DNA of 64,000 nucleotides from Edaphochlamys debaryana (taxonomy: Eukaryota > Chlorophyta > Chlorophyceae > Chlamydomonadales). This document shows positions 1 to 11,151 of this stretch, one piece after another. Every line of letters starts with the position of its first letter. Position 1 is the stretch's first letter. The translations under genes and the position numbers were made by a program. The stretch is from NCBI GenBank assembly GCA_016858145.1, contig JAEHOE010000116.1:312501-376500 (forward strand), in the 5' to 3' direction. The notes beneath the pieces were generated by a model. The model had not been told where the DNA came from and ran no database searches. It saw only the letters and a list, made by a program, of their open reading frames with translations.

Positions 1-2067
1 CTCGCAGATTTCCCCAGCACGAGCGCGCCGGTCCCCAACGACAACTTCACGCGACAGTCCCCGTTGCCTCCTGGCAAGGCGCTAGCACTGCGCTGCGCTG
101 CGGCATACTTGCCGCACCCTGAGAAGGTCAGAGCTGGTTCTGGGACTGTTGGGTCGCGCGCGAGTGCCCAGAGCTCCGACTCCCGCGCTACTCTGCATTG
201 CCGCGCTAACTCCCCGCTCACCACATGTCCGTGCGCTCAGGTCCACTATGGAGGCGAAGACGCGCACTTCGTTTCCGATTATGGCGGGGGCATGATCGGC
301 GTTGCTGATGGAGTGGGAGGCTGGCAGGAGAGCGGAGTCAACCCAGCAGGTGCGACAGCAGCGTCGGCAAACTCTCGCGCTTTCGGTGCCCCTAACAAGG
401 CCCCCGGTCGCAGACTACTCGCGGACGCTGATGCAGCTGGCGCGGGCGTATCTGGAGGGCACGGACATCTTTACAGAGCAGGCAGCGTCGCGACAAGGAG
501 TTCTTATAGACCCGAGGGCAAGTTGTCGGCCCCCGGCAGCGGGCTAGGGTTTGTGCCGGTCGGTGTCGGTGAACCCGCGGCTCACCAGGCGGTTTTTGCG
601 CAGGGTGCGCTTGACGCAGCTCACATGAACACCAAGGTGCCGGGGTCTGCAACGGCCTGCGTCATGCAGCTGGACCAGGTCAACGGTGTGCTGGCGGCAG
701 CCAACTTGGTGAGCAGACATACCACTGACCGGGGTGGGGCTCTGTGCGGGCAGGCGCCCTGGGTGGCATCGCCTTCGGCAGACCAGTGCAGCTGAGTTGC
801 ACGACTCGAGCACTGCATTGTTGGTAGTGCACTGCGGCGTCAAGGAAGGCAACCTGGTGGGAAAGTAGGTCCGCCGTGACGGACAGCAACCCATGGTATC
901 TTGGTCGACCCTTGCTTGCTTTTCTCTCCGTAGGGGGACAGCGGCTTCGTGGTCATCCGCGACGGCAAGGAGCTCATCCGCTCCAAGCCACTGCAGCACT
1001 ACTTCGACTGCCCGCTGCAGTTCGGCGCCTTCCCCGAGTTCGTGGAGGCCACCGACACGGCCGACATGGCCGACCTGTACAGCATTGCGCTGCGGCCGGG
1101 CGACATCATCATCGCTGGTGGGTGAAGCTGGCGGGGCGGAAATGCGGTGGGGGCTGTGGCATGAAGCGCCGGCCGGGGAGCCGCCCGGGCTTGGTGCCAA
1201 CTTTCCCCTGCCCATGCGGCGCCTGAGTGGGAGGCAGCTGACGCGGAACGTCCAGCAGCTCAGAGAGCGGCAGCGTTAAGATACGGTTCAAGGCTTAGCA
1301 ATTTGGGTTGCCCGGCAGGCCTGCACCCTTCAGGAATGAGTAGTTGCTTGGTCGCGGTCCTCCCGTGCGCAAGGGTATAAGGCTGAGTGGTTTCCGCGCC
1401 CCGTGCCGCCCAGGCACTGACGGTCTGTGGGACAACTGCTATCTGTCGGAGATCGTGTCACTGCTGCCCAAGGGCCCGGGCGATGCGCAGTCCGCAGCGG
1501 ACGCCATCGCTGCTGCGGCGCGGCGGCACGCGGGCGACAACGAGTTTGCGTCGCCCTACACGCGCGAGGCGCTGTCGCAAGGGTGAGTCGCGTGCTGGCC
1601 GCGCCTGGGATGCCTTGCTGCCGAGGTGGTCTGGCGTGAGCGCCAGTCGCTCTCATTGTGGTTCCGCATGCTGGCCGACGCGGCGTACGTGTTGCGGTGT
1701 TGGGTGATACCCCCCGCTCTCTGCGCGACCGCCATCTGCGTCTGTGCTTAGTGCACAGCCGCTTGGGGGGCCTGCTTGTGCGCTGACCCCCGCCCTGCTG
1801 GCCTCCCCCCCCCCTGCCGGCGCTGGACCCGGTAGGCTGGACCTGCCCTGGTGGGACAAGCTGCTGGGCATGACCTTCAAGGGCGGCAAGGTGCACCTGA
1901 AGCAGCTCACGGGCGGTAAGATGGACGACATCACCGTGCTGCTGGCGTACGTGGAGGTGGTGGACGCACCGCCGCCGCCGGGGCCCGCGGCGGTGCAGCA
2001 GGAGCACGTGCCCGGAGACGGCGCGGCGGACTCGGATGCGCCGGCCAGCGGCGAGCAGGCGCACTAA
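1..2067 (+). CDS. PTC7-like PP2C-family Ser/Thr phosphatase, 5' end outside the window
   Basis: Metal-dependent protein phosphatase of the PP2C superfamily, PTC7/PPTC7-like branch. The reading frame is open to the left edge, so the first exon or exons are missing. Exons seen: 1-126 (ends PHPEK), about 241-350 (HYGGEDAHF, then DGVGGW), a middle exon from about 421 (YSRTLMQLARAYLEG), about 606-710 (PGSATACVMQLDQVNG), about 933-1118 (GDSGFVVIRDG to the start of GTDG), about 1412-1584 (DGLWDNCYLSEIV) and 1836-2067 (PWWDKLLG, KMDDITVLLAYV, stop). The metal-binding aspartates of the family lie in DGVGGW, GTDGLWDN and DDITV. PTC7 relatives are often mitochondrial or plastidic; the targeting region is not visible here. 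The C-terminus ends in a low-complexity acidic tail. The last two exons are repeated at 7249-8766. Family assignment is firm; the exact substrate is unknown. Confidence 0.9.
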
Positions 2068-2713
2068 GGCCCAGTGGCGAGCAGCCGTGCGTCCAAGGGC
2101 GCATGATGTGCCTTGGCTAGTTCCAACCGTGGAGGCTGGTTGGGCCCATTGGGCTGCGTTAACAGGGACTGAGAGTTGGCCGTGGGCCTGGTAAGGCTGG
2201 CGCCACCGACGGGGCCAGGACAAGCTGGTGGGCGGGCGCAAGGTACGCACATACGGTAGTTTCGTGCTGGACTACTTGATGGGTGTGGTGAGTTCTCCTT
2301 GACGTTGTTGTTGCGTTGATGCGGGCACACGGTGCGCGGGGCACGCAGAGGCTTGTACCTGATATCAGGGAGATACAGGGAGACGGTGCATGGGCCAGAG
2401 CATGTGAACTCGAAGGCGTGTGACCTGCATGGGCGGGGCGGGGCAGAGGCAGCCGCCTCATCATAAACTCCTCACTGCGGGGTGGGATCAGACGAGCTGC
2501 AGGGGCGGCGGGGGACGAGGGGGGCAGGCGTAGTGCACAGAATTACGCGCAGGGCGCTGAGAGGAAGCTGCCTGAGCGTGGTGGGCCTCTGTAATGGCAA
2601 GCGCGCCAACCTAAGCCGCTTTCGGCCACAAGGACAACGTTCTGAACTCCCTTGCCCCGGGACGTATGTCTTGAGCTCGCTGCAGCCTTCCGGTGTAGCG
2701 TTTGTACTTGTAC
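1196..2713. repeat. Duplicated block A, source copy
   Basis: This 1518-bp block recurs at 7249-8766, with one substitution noticed (G at 1987, A at 8040). It covers an intron end, the last two phosphatase exons and the 3' flank. Confidence 0.97.
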
Positions 2714-3089
2714 TCGACCAGGCAAGGTTGTTGACCGCAACTTCTCCGGGCGCAGCTCAGCGACTCATATGTATGGACCACCAGTTTGACTGAAGTCTTT
2801 AGCGTGCCGGAGGCAGACTTGGGGTTCCCATACCGGCAGCGCGCATTGCAGTTAAACCCTCGTGGGCTGACCGGGGCTTCAGGGCGGCGACCTCGAAGCT
2901 GCGGGCGATGGGACGTCGGGGCGGGCGGGGCTTCCAGTTGCGTGTTCGTGGGATACGGCAACCCCGCCGTGCCCTCGCGCACTCGTACCTGGCACTCTTG
3001 TTCGCAACCCCGGCTTGGCCCGAGGCACAACACATTTGACACGACCAGTGTGCTTGAAGAAAGCTTTTAAATTTGACGCAACTCCCGCA
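2068..3089. other. Phosphatase 3' flank and intergenic region
   Basis: No coding exon was recognised. A TGTAA, the usual chlorophyte polyadenylation signal, occurs at 2590-2594. The first two thirds belong to duplicated block A. The last few hundred bases must hold the promoter of the membrane-protein gene that starts at 3090; no clear TATA box was seen. Confidence 0.6.
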
Positions 3090-6000
3090 ATGTCCGCCCC
3101 CGAAGCGAGCAGCGCGGGGCAGCTTCAAGGCGATTATGAAGACAATAGCGTCACGATTCAGTTTGCGCTAGCATTTAATGCTGTAAAGTGCGGCGTGTGG
3201 GGACTGCTGCTCGGAGCAACAATTATTGCTTCGATCTTGAGACGCAAGGTCTGTGCGCACCTGGGGCGCTCGCGGAGCGCCGCTGGGTTTCTAGGATGCG
3301 TTGGCGAACCTTGCCTGGGGTTCTCTGGGGCGCGGGAGTTGTGCGGGTGCTGCACGCAGCTGAGCCCGTGTCGTGTGTTTCCCGCCCTGGCCCGCGCGGT
3401 GGCGGAGCCTCACTGAGTTGTCCCTGCCCCCCGTACGCAGATTGTTAGTCGCTCCTGGTTTATATGGTGAGCGGAGGCTACCAAGGGACATTGCGCGAAA
3501 GTGTAGGGCGGGCTCTGGCAGGTGAAGCTCTAACGGACTCGTCCGCGGCCTGCCCTGACGCCGTTCCCCCGCTGCGGCAGGAACGCTCTGGTGGCTGTGA
3601 TTGTCTTCAATGAGGCGCAGTCCATTGGCTACGTGGCCTATGCCTTCCACCTGGGCATGCAGCACAGCGGCACCGTGGGGTACATCATCTATCTCATCTT
3701 CTTCAACCTCTCGCGCGCCTCCTTCCTGGTAGGCCTCGGCGCCGGATCCCGCGGGCGCGCGTCGGGGTGCAGGCGGGGCCGGAATCGCACTGGAGCTCCC
3801 CGCCCTATCACACCTCTCCGCGGCCGCGCACATGGACACCCATGACGCCTCCCGCGGCCCGCGACCTGCCACCTCATCCCACCCCCGCCCCCGCAGGCAG
3901 TTCTGCTGGTGGTGGCTAGCGGCTACATGATCACGCGCAGCGACCTGGGGCCGCACAAGCAGCACGTGGTGTTCGTGCCGCTCACAGTGCTGGTCACAGG
4001 CCTGGTGGGGCGGGCGCACTTGAGGGGGGCGGGGGGGGGGAGCCGCACCAGCGTGGGGCCGGGCTAGGCAGGGCGGGCGCACAGGGCACAGGGGCAACGA
4101 GCGGCTTCCCGAGTCGAGGCGGAGTTGTCGAGTCGAGGCGCAGTCGCCGAACTGTGTGTCAGGACATGCCCCAACCCGCGGCGCAAGGCCGCAGCGCTAG
4201 CAGACCCAGCACGCTGCCCTCCCACTGCTTCAGTCCAGACTCCACGCGCGCTGCCATCACCCCCTCCGGTTCCCCCTCTTCCCCGCCCCCCGCCTGTGCG
4301 GCAGATCACGGACTTCTCCTTCTACGCGCTGCAGTCGGCCCCCGACGCCAACACGTACGACCTGACCACCATGAGCACGCTGGCCGCCTCCATGTGGTTC
4401 ATTTGCTCCGTGCTCAACCTCGCGGCGCTCATCCTGGCATGGTCAGGGCGGCGGGAAGATCTGTGGGATAGCTCACGGGGATGAAGGCGGAGGCGGGGGT
4501 GAAAGCGGAGACGGAGAGGCAAGGGGCCGTAAGCGGGGCAGCTTGTAGTGTAGAGTGCAGGCGGAAGCGGGCACAAGCGCTGGGAAGCGGGCGGAAGCGC
4601 AGGCGTCTGGACTCTCCCGGCTTACCAGGCCCCCGGGCCCCGAGCGGAGGCTCCTTCCGGTCGTTGCGGTCCTGGCTGGGTAGTGCGGTACGCGCAGCTC
4701 GCGGACAGCCGCTGAGGCTGTGCTCCGGCTCCCTCCCCGTCAGGCTGTACCTGTTCGAGGCGCTGGGGCGGGAGACGGCGGCGCTGGAGGAAGAGCACAA
4801 GCAGCGCACGGGCAAGCTGGCGGAGGAGCAGGCGGCGGCGGCACAGCAGGAGCTGGCGGCGGCAGCCGCGGCGGCGGGGCACCGGGGCTACGCGGCCCTG
4901 GGGGGCGCGGGCGCCGTGGCCGTCGGCGTGCCGGTGGGCGCCGCCGTGGCCACGCCCGCCTCCAACGACCCCGAGGCGGGCGGCAGCAGCGAGACGGTGG
5001 CCGAGTTCATGGCCTACACGAGCAAGAAGAAGGTGCTGTCGCGCTTCTCCGCGGGAGTGGCGGTGTACCTCATCGCCGACATCTGTGAGCGCATGGGGTC
5101 AGGGGGCGGGCAGCAGCGGGGACTTGGGAGCAGGGGGGGGCCCGATCACCGAAGGAGGGGGCGCGGTGGCATTGCGAGCATGCAGGGACCTGAGGTGGGC
5201 TACGCTGCCCGCTCGCGCTGCACCTGTCCGTGCTTCACCAACGAATCGTGCAAGGGGACGGGCAAGGAGCTGGACGGGCCATGGCTGGGCGGGGCTCTGC
5301 AGGGCCTGACTGTACTCCACTGGTGCCTGCTGCGCAGGTGTGCTGCTGCTGCCCGCCTTCTTCAATGTGAGTGGGGGCTCGCCTCCTTGCAGGGCAGAGC
5401 CTGCTAGGCTTCTCGGAATCCGCCCATCGCGGACCGTGCCCCCACCAGTTGCTCTTCTCGCGGTTGTCCTTTCCCCCGTGGCTACTTCCTTGACTCTCCT
5501 GTTCCCCTCTTCCCTCCTCACCGGGTCTTCTCCCCTCACAGCACGTTGTCCAGAGCACGCTGCAGGTGCTGCTGTTTGCGGCCTACGTGGTCTTCATCGT
5601 GGCGCTGCTGGTGCTGTTCAGGTTTGGGGGGATGGGGGGAAGGGATCGGGAGGAGGGGTGGAAAGCGAAAGGGAGGGGAGGGCGAATCTCTCACAATTGA
5701 AGCTGGTCCCTGGTCTCCACTCTGGCGCTCTGAAGGCGCACGCGCTGCGTGTGGGGCTCCAGCCGTCTTGGCGGGGTGCTGCTCGGCGGGCTCGGTGCGG
5801 TGTGCCAGCCAGCCATGCGGCACTTGACTTTCTCTGCGCGGTCCCCGGCCTTCTCCCTCCGCCTCCTCCCTGGCCCCCAGGCCCCAGGAGGCCAGCAGCT
5901 ACCTGATGGTGGGCTTCAGCGAGGAGGACGCGGAGGCCAAGGGCGTCAACCAGCTCAGCACGGGTGCGTGTGGCGGGGAGGGACGGGCAGCGGACACGCA

Positions 6001-6584
6001 GGCCGGCACCCCGCCTCAATCATTGCGATGGCCCAGTCTCATGCCGAGCTGCTCACGGCCGCCCCTCGTCCGCGCTCGCTAAACCCCTCTCGCCCCTCCC
6101 TCCCGGGACCGCAGGCATTGCCATGACGGAGCTGGGCGGCCACGGCAGCGACAGCGACGACGAGATCTCCCGCCTGCGCCCCGCCGCGCCCTCGGCCGGC
6201 GTGGGGCCATCGCCCGCGGGCGCTGCTGCATCGGGAGGCCCCAGCTCCAGCAGCGGAGGCGCACCCCCGCGGCCGGCCGCCCGGGCAAAGGCCGACGCTC
6301 GGGCCGAGGCCCGGGCGGCCAAGGCGGCGGCCAAAGCAGCGGCGCGCAGCGACGACCGCTACTCCAAGCTGTCGGGAGGTGCGCTGCCCGTGAGCACGGG
6401 GACGGCGGACGGAGTCGCGGCGCCCGAGTTCACGGTGCCGCCGCCCCCGCGGCCGGCCGGGCGCGGCCGCTACGTGCCCAAGTCCCCCTCCGGCGGGCCC
6501 TTCACGCTGGGGGACGACGACGAGGACGAGCCGTCGGACAGCGTGCGCGCGCCGCTCACACGGCCGCCGGGCAAGGAGTGCTGA
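3090..6584 (+). CDS. Seven-helix membrane protein, GOST/GPR180-TMEM145-like (tentative)
   Basis: Ten exons join in frame: 3090-3248, 3441-3466, 3581-3728, 3897-4004, 4305-4441, 4744-5084, 5338-5366, 5542-5621, 5881-5963 and 6115-6584. The product has seven hydrophobic helices: one in exon 1 (VKCGVWGLLLGATIIASIL), one at NALVAVIVF, one spanning exons 3-4 (YIIYLIFFNL to VASGYMITR), one at VVFVPLTVLV, one at MWFICSVLNLAALILAW, one at SAGVAVYLIADI and one at LQVLLFAAYVVFIVALLVL. An Ala/Glu-rich loop follows helix 5, and the cytosolic tail is acidic and Ala/Pro/Arg-rich. The GYMITRSDLG stretch resembles the helix-3 region of the GOST and GPR180/TMEM145 (rhodopsin-like GPCR) families. The large luminal N-terminal domain of those families is absent. 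The gene structure is well supported; the family link is an inference. A complete second copy was apparently lost between 8763 and 8766 after duplication. Confidence 0.85.
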
Positions 6585-6688
6585 GGCATTGTAGGGGGAG
6601 GGCCGCCGGAGAGTCCCCATAGCGTGAGGATTGTGTGGGCGCGGGGCGGGGAAGGGATGCATGCGTGGTGGAGCCTGGGAGAGTGGGC

Positions 6689-7250
6689 GTACCGTATGGG
6701 AAAGGCGAAGGGGTAATGACCAATGAGGCCCGCCAAGCGCGCGGGTGGTATCGGTACTGTGGTGAGAAGAGGGAAAAATCGGGCGGGGTGGAGCGAGTGG
6801 CGGCTGCACGGCGGTATTGTTCCGACACATTGACATGTCAGTCTCAGGCGCTGTAACAAGCTGTACGCTGGCCGGACGCGAATCAAGCAAACGGCGGCAG
6901 GGACGGGTCCGCCCACAAGGGGGGACGAAGCCGCCAGCACGTACCAGCACGGAGCCGGGCACCGAGCACCCCAAGAGGTCCGTCCCCCACCCCAGCCACA
7001 CATTGCACCAGTTTGCCTCGCAGGCACAGTGGCAGCATAAGCCGGCAAGCGCGTGTACGTCATGCACGATGCAGTACGGCGATGGCGGGGGTAACCTACC
7101 ATCAGCCCGAGTTTGAGTGCGTCTGCGCATACCCCTAGACCCCTAGCCACTTCACCTCACTCGCTCAACGTTAGCTACCATGGCCCTCCGCAAGCTCGGC
7201 GCTTTCGCTCTCGGCAACCTGGGCCTGCAGGCATCCCCGCTCGTTGCCGC
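6689..7250. repeat. Duplicated block B, left copy
   Basis: This 562-bp block matches 8763-9324 with no mismatch noticed. It carries the 3' flank of the membrane-protein gene, the GCSH upstream region and the first 71 bases of GCSH exon 1. The rest of 6585-7179 holds no recognised gene. Confidence 0.97.
6852..6856 (+). terminator. Candidate polyadenylation signal TGTAA
   Basis: TGTAA lies 268 bases after the stop of the seven-helix gene. TGTAA is the common signal in chlorophyte green algae. It is duplicated with block B. Confidence 0.4.
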
Positions 7251-7332
7251 CAACTTTCCCCTGCCCATGCGGCGCCTGAGTGGGAGGCAGCTGACGCGGA
7301 ACGTCCAGCAGCTCAGAGAGCGGCAGCGTTAA
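7180..7332 (+). pseudogene. Chimeric ORF: truncated GCSH exon 1 fused to phosphatase intron sequence
   Basis: The ATG and first 71 bases of GCSH exon 1 ([12 protein letters not shown]...SPLVA) are intact. At 7249-7250 the sequence switches, through a shared GC dinucleotide, into what was phosphatase intron at 1196. Translation continues NFPLPMRRLSGRQL and stops at 7330-7332, giving 50 residues. The full GCSH upstream region visible here is also present, so the fragment may be transcribed. The mitochondrial presequence is preserved and the remainder is Arg-rich. It is most simply a by-product of duplication, not a functional gene. Confidence 0.85.
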
Positions 7333-8766
7333 GATACGGTTCAAGGCTTAGCAATTTGGGTTGCCCGGCAGGCCTGCACCCTTCAGGAATGAGTAGTTGC
7401 TTGGTCGCGGTCCTCCCGTGCGCAAGGGTATAAGGCTGAGTGGTTTCCGCGCCCCGTGCCGCCCAGGCACTGACGGTCTGTGGGACAACTGCTATCTGTC
7501 GGAGATCGTGTCACTGCTGCCCAAGGGCCCGGGCGATGCGCAGTCCGCAGCGGACGCCATCGCTGCTGCGGCGCGGCGGCACGCGGGCGACAACGAGTTT
7601 GCGTCGCCCTACACGCGCGAGGCGCTGTCGCAAGGGTGAGTCGCGTGCTGGCCGCGCCTGGGATGCCTTGCTGCCGAGGTGGTCTGGCGTGAGCGCCAGT
7701 CGCTCTCATTGTGGTTCCGCATGCTGGCCGACGCGGCGTACGTGTTGCGGTGTTGGGTGATACCCCCCGCTCTCTGCGCGACCGCCATCTGCGTCTGTGC
7801 TTAGTGCACAGCCGCTTGGGGGGCCTGCTTGTGCGCTGACCCCCGCCCTGCTGGCCTCCCCCCCCCCTGCCGGCGCTGGACCCGGTAGGCTGGACCTGCC
7901 CTGGTGGGACAAGCTGCTGGGCATGACCTTCAAGGGCGGCAAGGTGCACCTGAAGCAGCTCACGGGCGGTAAGATGGACGACATCACCGTGCTGCTGGCG
8001 TACGTGGAGGTGGTGGACGCACCGCCGCCGCCGGGGCCCACGGCGGTGCAGCAGGAGCACGTGCCCGGAGACGGCGCGGCGGACTCGGATGCGCCGGCCA
8101 GCGGCGAGCAGGCGCACTAAGGCCCAGTGGCGAGCAGCCGTGCGTCCAAGGGCGCATGATGTGCCTTGGCTAGTTCCAACCGTGGAGGCTGGTTGGGCCC
8201 ATTGGGCTGCGTTAACAGGGACTGAGAGTTGGCCGTGGGCCTGGTAAGGCTGGCGCCACCGACGGGGCCAGGACAAGCTGGTGGGCGGGCGCAAGGTACG
8301 CACATACGGTAGTTTCGTGCTGGACTACTTGATGGGTGTGGTGAGTTCTCCTTGACGTTGTTGTTGCGTTGATGCGGGCACACGGTGCGCGGGGCACGCA
8401 GAGGCTTGTACCTGATATCAGGGAGATACAGGGAGACGGTGCATGGGCCAGAGCATGTGAACTCGAAGGCGTGTGACCTGCATGGGCGGGGCGGGGCAGA
8501 GGCAGCCGCCTCATCATAAACTCCTCACTGCGGGGTGGGATCAGACGAGCTGCAGGGGCGGCGGGGGACGAGGGGGGCAGGCGTAGTGCACAGAATTACG
8601 CGCAGGGCGCTGAGAGGAAGCTGCCTGAGCGTGGTGGGCCTCTGTAATGGCAAGCGCGCCAACCTAAGCCGCTTTCGGCCACAAGGACAACGTTCTGAAC
8701 TCCCTTGCCCCGGGACGTATGTCTTGAGCTCGCTGCAGCCTTCCGGTGTAGCGTTTGTACTTGTAC
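7249..8766 (+). pseudogene. Duplicated 3' fragment of the PP2C gene (block A copy)
   Basis: It repeats 1196-2713 almost perfectly. It contains copies of the last two phosphatase exons (about 7465-7637 and 7889-8120) with intact splice sites and stop, but none of the upstream exons that carry most of the catalytic core. The single noticed difference changes Ala to Thr in the C-terminal tail. Without a start and the first metal-binding motif it cannot encode an active phosphatase. Confidence 0.92.
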
Positions 8767-9324
8767 CGTATGGGAAAGGCGAAGGGGTAATGACCAATGA
8801 GGCCCGCCAAGCGCGCGGGTGGTATCGGTACTGTGGTGAGAAGAGGGAAAAATCGGGCGGGGTGGAGCGAGTGGCGGCTGCACGGCGGTATTGTTCCGAC
8901 ACATTGACATGTCAGTCTCAGGCGCTGTAACAAGCTGTACGCTGGCCGGACGCGAATCAAGCAAACGGCGGCAGGGACGGGTCCGCCCACAAGGGGGGAC
9001 GAAGCCGCCAGCACGTACCAGCACGGAGCCGGGCACCGAGCACCCCAAGAGGTCCGTCCCCCACCCCAGCCACACATTGCACCAGTTTGCCTCGCAGGCA
9101 CAGTGGCAGCATAAGCCGGCAAGCGCGTGTACGTCATGCACGATGCAGTACGGCGATGGCGGGGGTAACCTACCATCAGCCCGAGTTTGAGTGCGTCTGC
9201 GCATACCCCTAGACCCCTAGCCACTTCACCTCACTCGCTCAACGTTAGCTACCATGGCCCTCCGCAAGCTCGGCGCTTTCGCTCTCGGCAACCTGGGCCT
9301 GCAGGCATCCCCGCTCGTTGCCGC
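8763..9324. repeat. Duplicated block B, right copy (functional GCSH upstream region)
   Basis: It matches 6689-7250. The left junction with block A shares GTAC at 8763-8766. It supplies the upstream region and the beginning of the intact GCSH gene. Confidence 0.97.
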
Positions 9325-10565
9325 GGGGTACACTGCTGCCCGCGCGTACGCGACCGGTGAGCCATTTCTAGCATGTCTTCGGTAGAGCACCAACAGCAAA
9401 TTTGCCTCGCGGCGCGGGCTGCTCAGAGCCGAATAACAACGCTTCACGCCTGGCATTGCGTGCGCAGTGCTGCAGGGCTACAGGTATGCTCCGTCGCACG
9501 AGTGGGCCAAGGTGGACGGCGAGACTGCCACCGTCGGCATCTCCGACCACGCCCAGGTGTGCAAAATGTGAATGCATCGGACTGCGCTTGCTCAAACTGG
9601 GTTAGCCAACCTCCATCGCCTGCTTCACAGGGCGAGCTCGGTGATGTCGTGTACGTGGAGCTGCCAGATGTTGGCAAGCAAGTGAAGAAGGGCGAGACGT
9701 TCGGCGTGGTCGAGTCCGTGAAGGTAATTGGCGTGCCGCTGCCAGCTGCTGTTGTGTATCTCCATAGTCAACGTCTCCATGACGAGCGTCCAGGGCTTTC
9801 TCGCCGTGGCTGACGCGCCCTGGCGATCTGTGCGTGACTTGCAGGCTGCTAGCGACGTGTACTCACCAATCAGCGGAGAGGTGGTTGAGGTGAACCAGGC
9901 GCTTGTCGACAAGCCCGGCACGGTGGGTGCAGGCCGTGGGAGTGGGGGTGGGTGGGGGGCACGTTTCGGCGGGGTCTCGGCACGGCGGATCCCGCCGCTT
10001 TGCCGGAGGGCAGGAAACGGAGGGCATGGTCGCGCGCTGGACTTAGGGTGGACGATGGGTCCTGCGATGGCGTATGCGACCCCTCTCCGGACCGGCACGT
10101 TCGACCGTAAACCGTCCAGAGCAGGCCAGTGGTGAGCACTAGCGCACTTCGGGGACTGACCAGCTGGAGGCTAAATACCCGGCATGCAAGGGGATCACCA
10201 GCAATACAAATGTTGGCAGTGCAGCTTGCAGCCGTTGTTCAAGGGTGGTGACGCCTCGAGTTCCCGGCGTGGGGCTCCAGGAGCAGCCCTGAGTGGTTTC
10301 CCTGGACCAGGGCTGCATGAGGCGCGACAACCTGGTTGCTTGGGGGCTCCTGCCATTCAGAGGCACCCTTCAAGCTGGAGCGGGGCGGCAACCTTGACGG
10401 CTTCCTTGCTGACCTGGCATTCTGCCCTGCCCCTGTGCGCACGAACAGGTCAACACCTCCCCCTTCGAGCAGGGCTGGATCATCAAGGTGAAGCTGTCCA
10501 ACAAGGACGAGCTTAAGAGCCTCCTGGACGCGGACGCTTACGCCAAGGAGTGCGAGAAGCACTAA
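9254..10565 (+). CDS. GCSH: Glycine cleavage system H protein, mitochondrial
   Basis: Lipoyl carrier of the glycine decarboxylase complex; it shuttles the aminomethyl group between the P, T and L proteins in mitochondria and supports photorespiration in algae. Five exons join in frame: 9254-9356, 9468-9556, 9631-9723, 9845-9922 and 10449-10565. The first encodes an Arg/Ala-rich presequence (MALRKLGAF...ARAYAT). Mature-protein motifs follow in family order: [28 protein letters not shown], the lipoylation site in GVVESVK, the [11 protein letters not shown] block and [11 protein letters not shown], ending ECEKH. All conserved parts of an H protein of usual length are present. The upstream 491 bases plus the first 71 coding bases are duplicated at 6689-7250. 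Confidence 0.98.
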
Positions 10566-10604
10566 GCACTTGAAGCGCTTTGCTGGCACTTGAAGCGCTT
10601 TGCT
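10566..10604. repeat. Two 19-bp direct repeats after the GCSH stop
   Basis: GCACTTGAAGCGCTTTGCT occurs at 10566-10584 and again at 10586-10604, one base apart, just after the stop codon. A small tandem duplication in the 3' UTR is the simplest explanation. The next stretch to about 11.15 kb holds no recognised gene. Confidence 0.95.
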
Positions 10605-11151
10605 AGCTGTGCAGCCGACTCAGGAAGCTGAAGGGGGGGCGGCGGTGGGCGTGGAGGTCATGTGTCTGGTGGTTGGTTGAGGTGGTCCATGCCGACCGCC
10701 CGAGCAGGTTTGGGGACGGGGTTGTGGTTATTGGGCTGTGGGGACTGTGAGAAGGCGTGTGGCTGAGGTGGTGGCCTTGAGCCAACGGTGCTACACACGG
10801 AGCCAGACGTGCAAGCTGGACTGGCGAGAACGAGCTGCAGTTCGGGGCGTGTTGTCGACCAGCGCCTTGCCTTCGCTATGCTTTTGGGGCCGCAAGTATG
10901 GATGGTATTGCGCGTGAGCTGGGTGCGGGGCAAGGAAAACAACTCGCGCCAGATAGTTGCCCAGGGTGCTGCTGTCCGTGGGTGCGAAAGGGAAGCTAGC
11001 GGTACCGGTATGGCGTCGTTGTAAGGTTTATGGCCGTGCCTTGGGGCTTTCGCTCATCTTCGGAACCCGGGGCGGCTACGTCCTGCTGATGCGGTGTCGT
11101 GCCTCTCTGGTTCTTCAGCTCCGGCCGCACAGCGGCCATGGCCTTCCAACA

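Noticed and set aside
1330..2250. 306-residue minus-strand ORF, repeated at 7383-8303
   Set aside because: It is the antisense of phosphatase exons in GC-rich DNA; its repetition only reflects the duplication.
6039..7130. 363-residue minus-strand ORF
   Set aside because: It is the shadow of the last exon of the seven-helix gene and its 3' flank, with biased composition.
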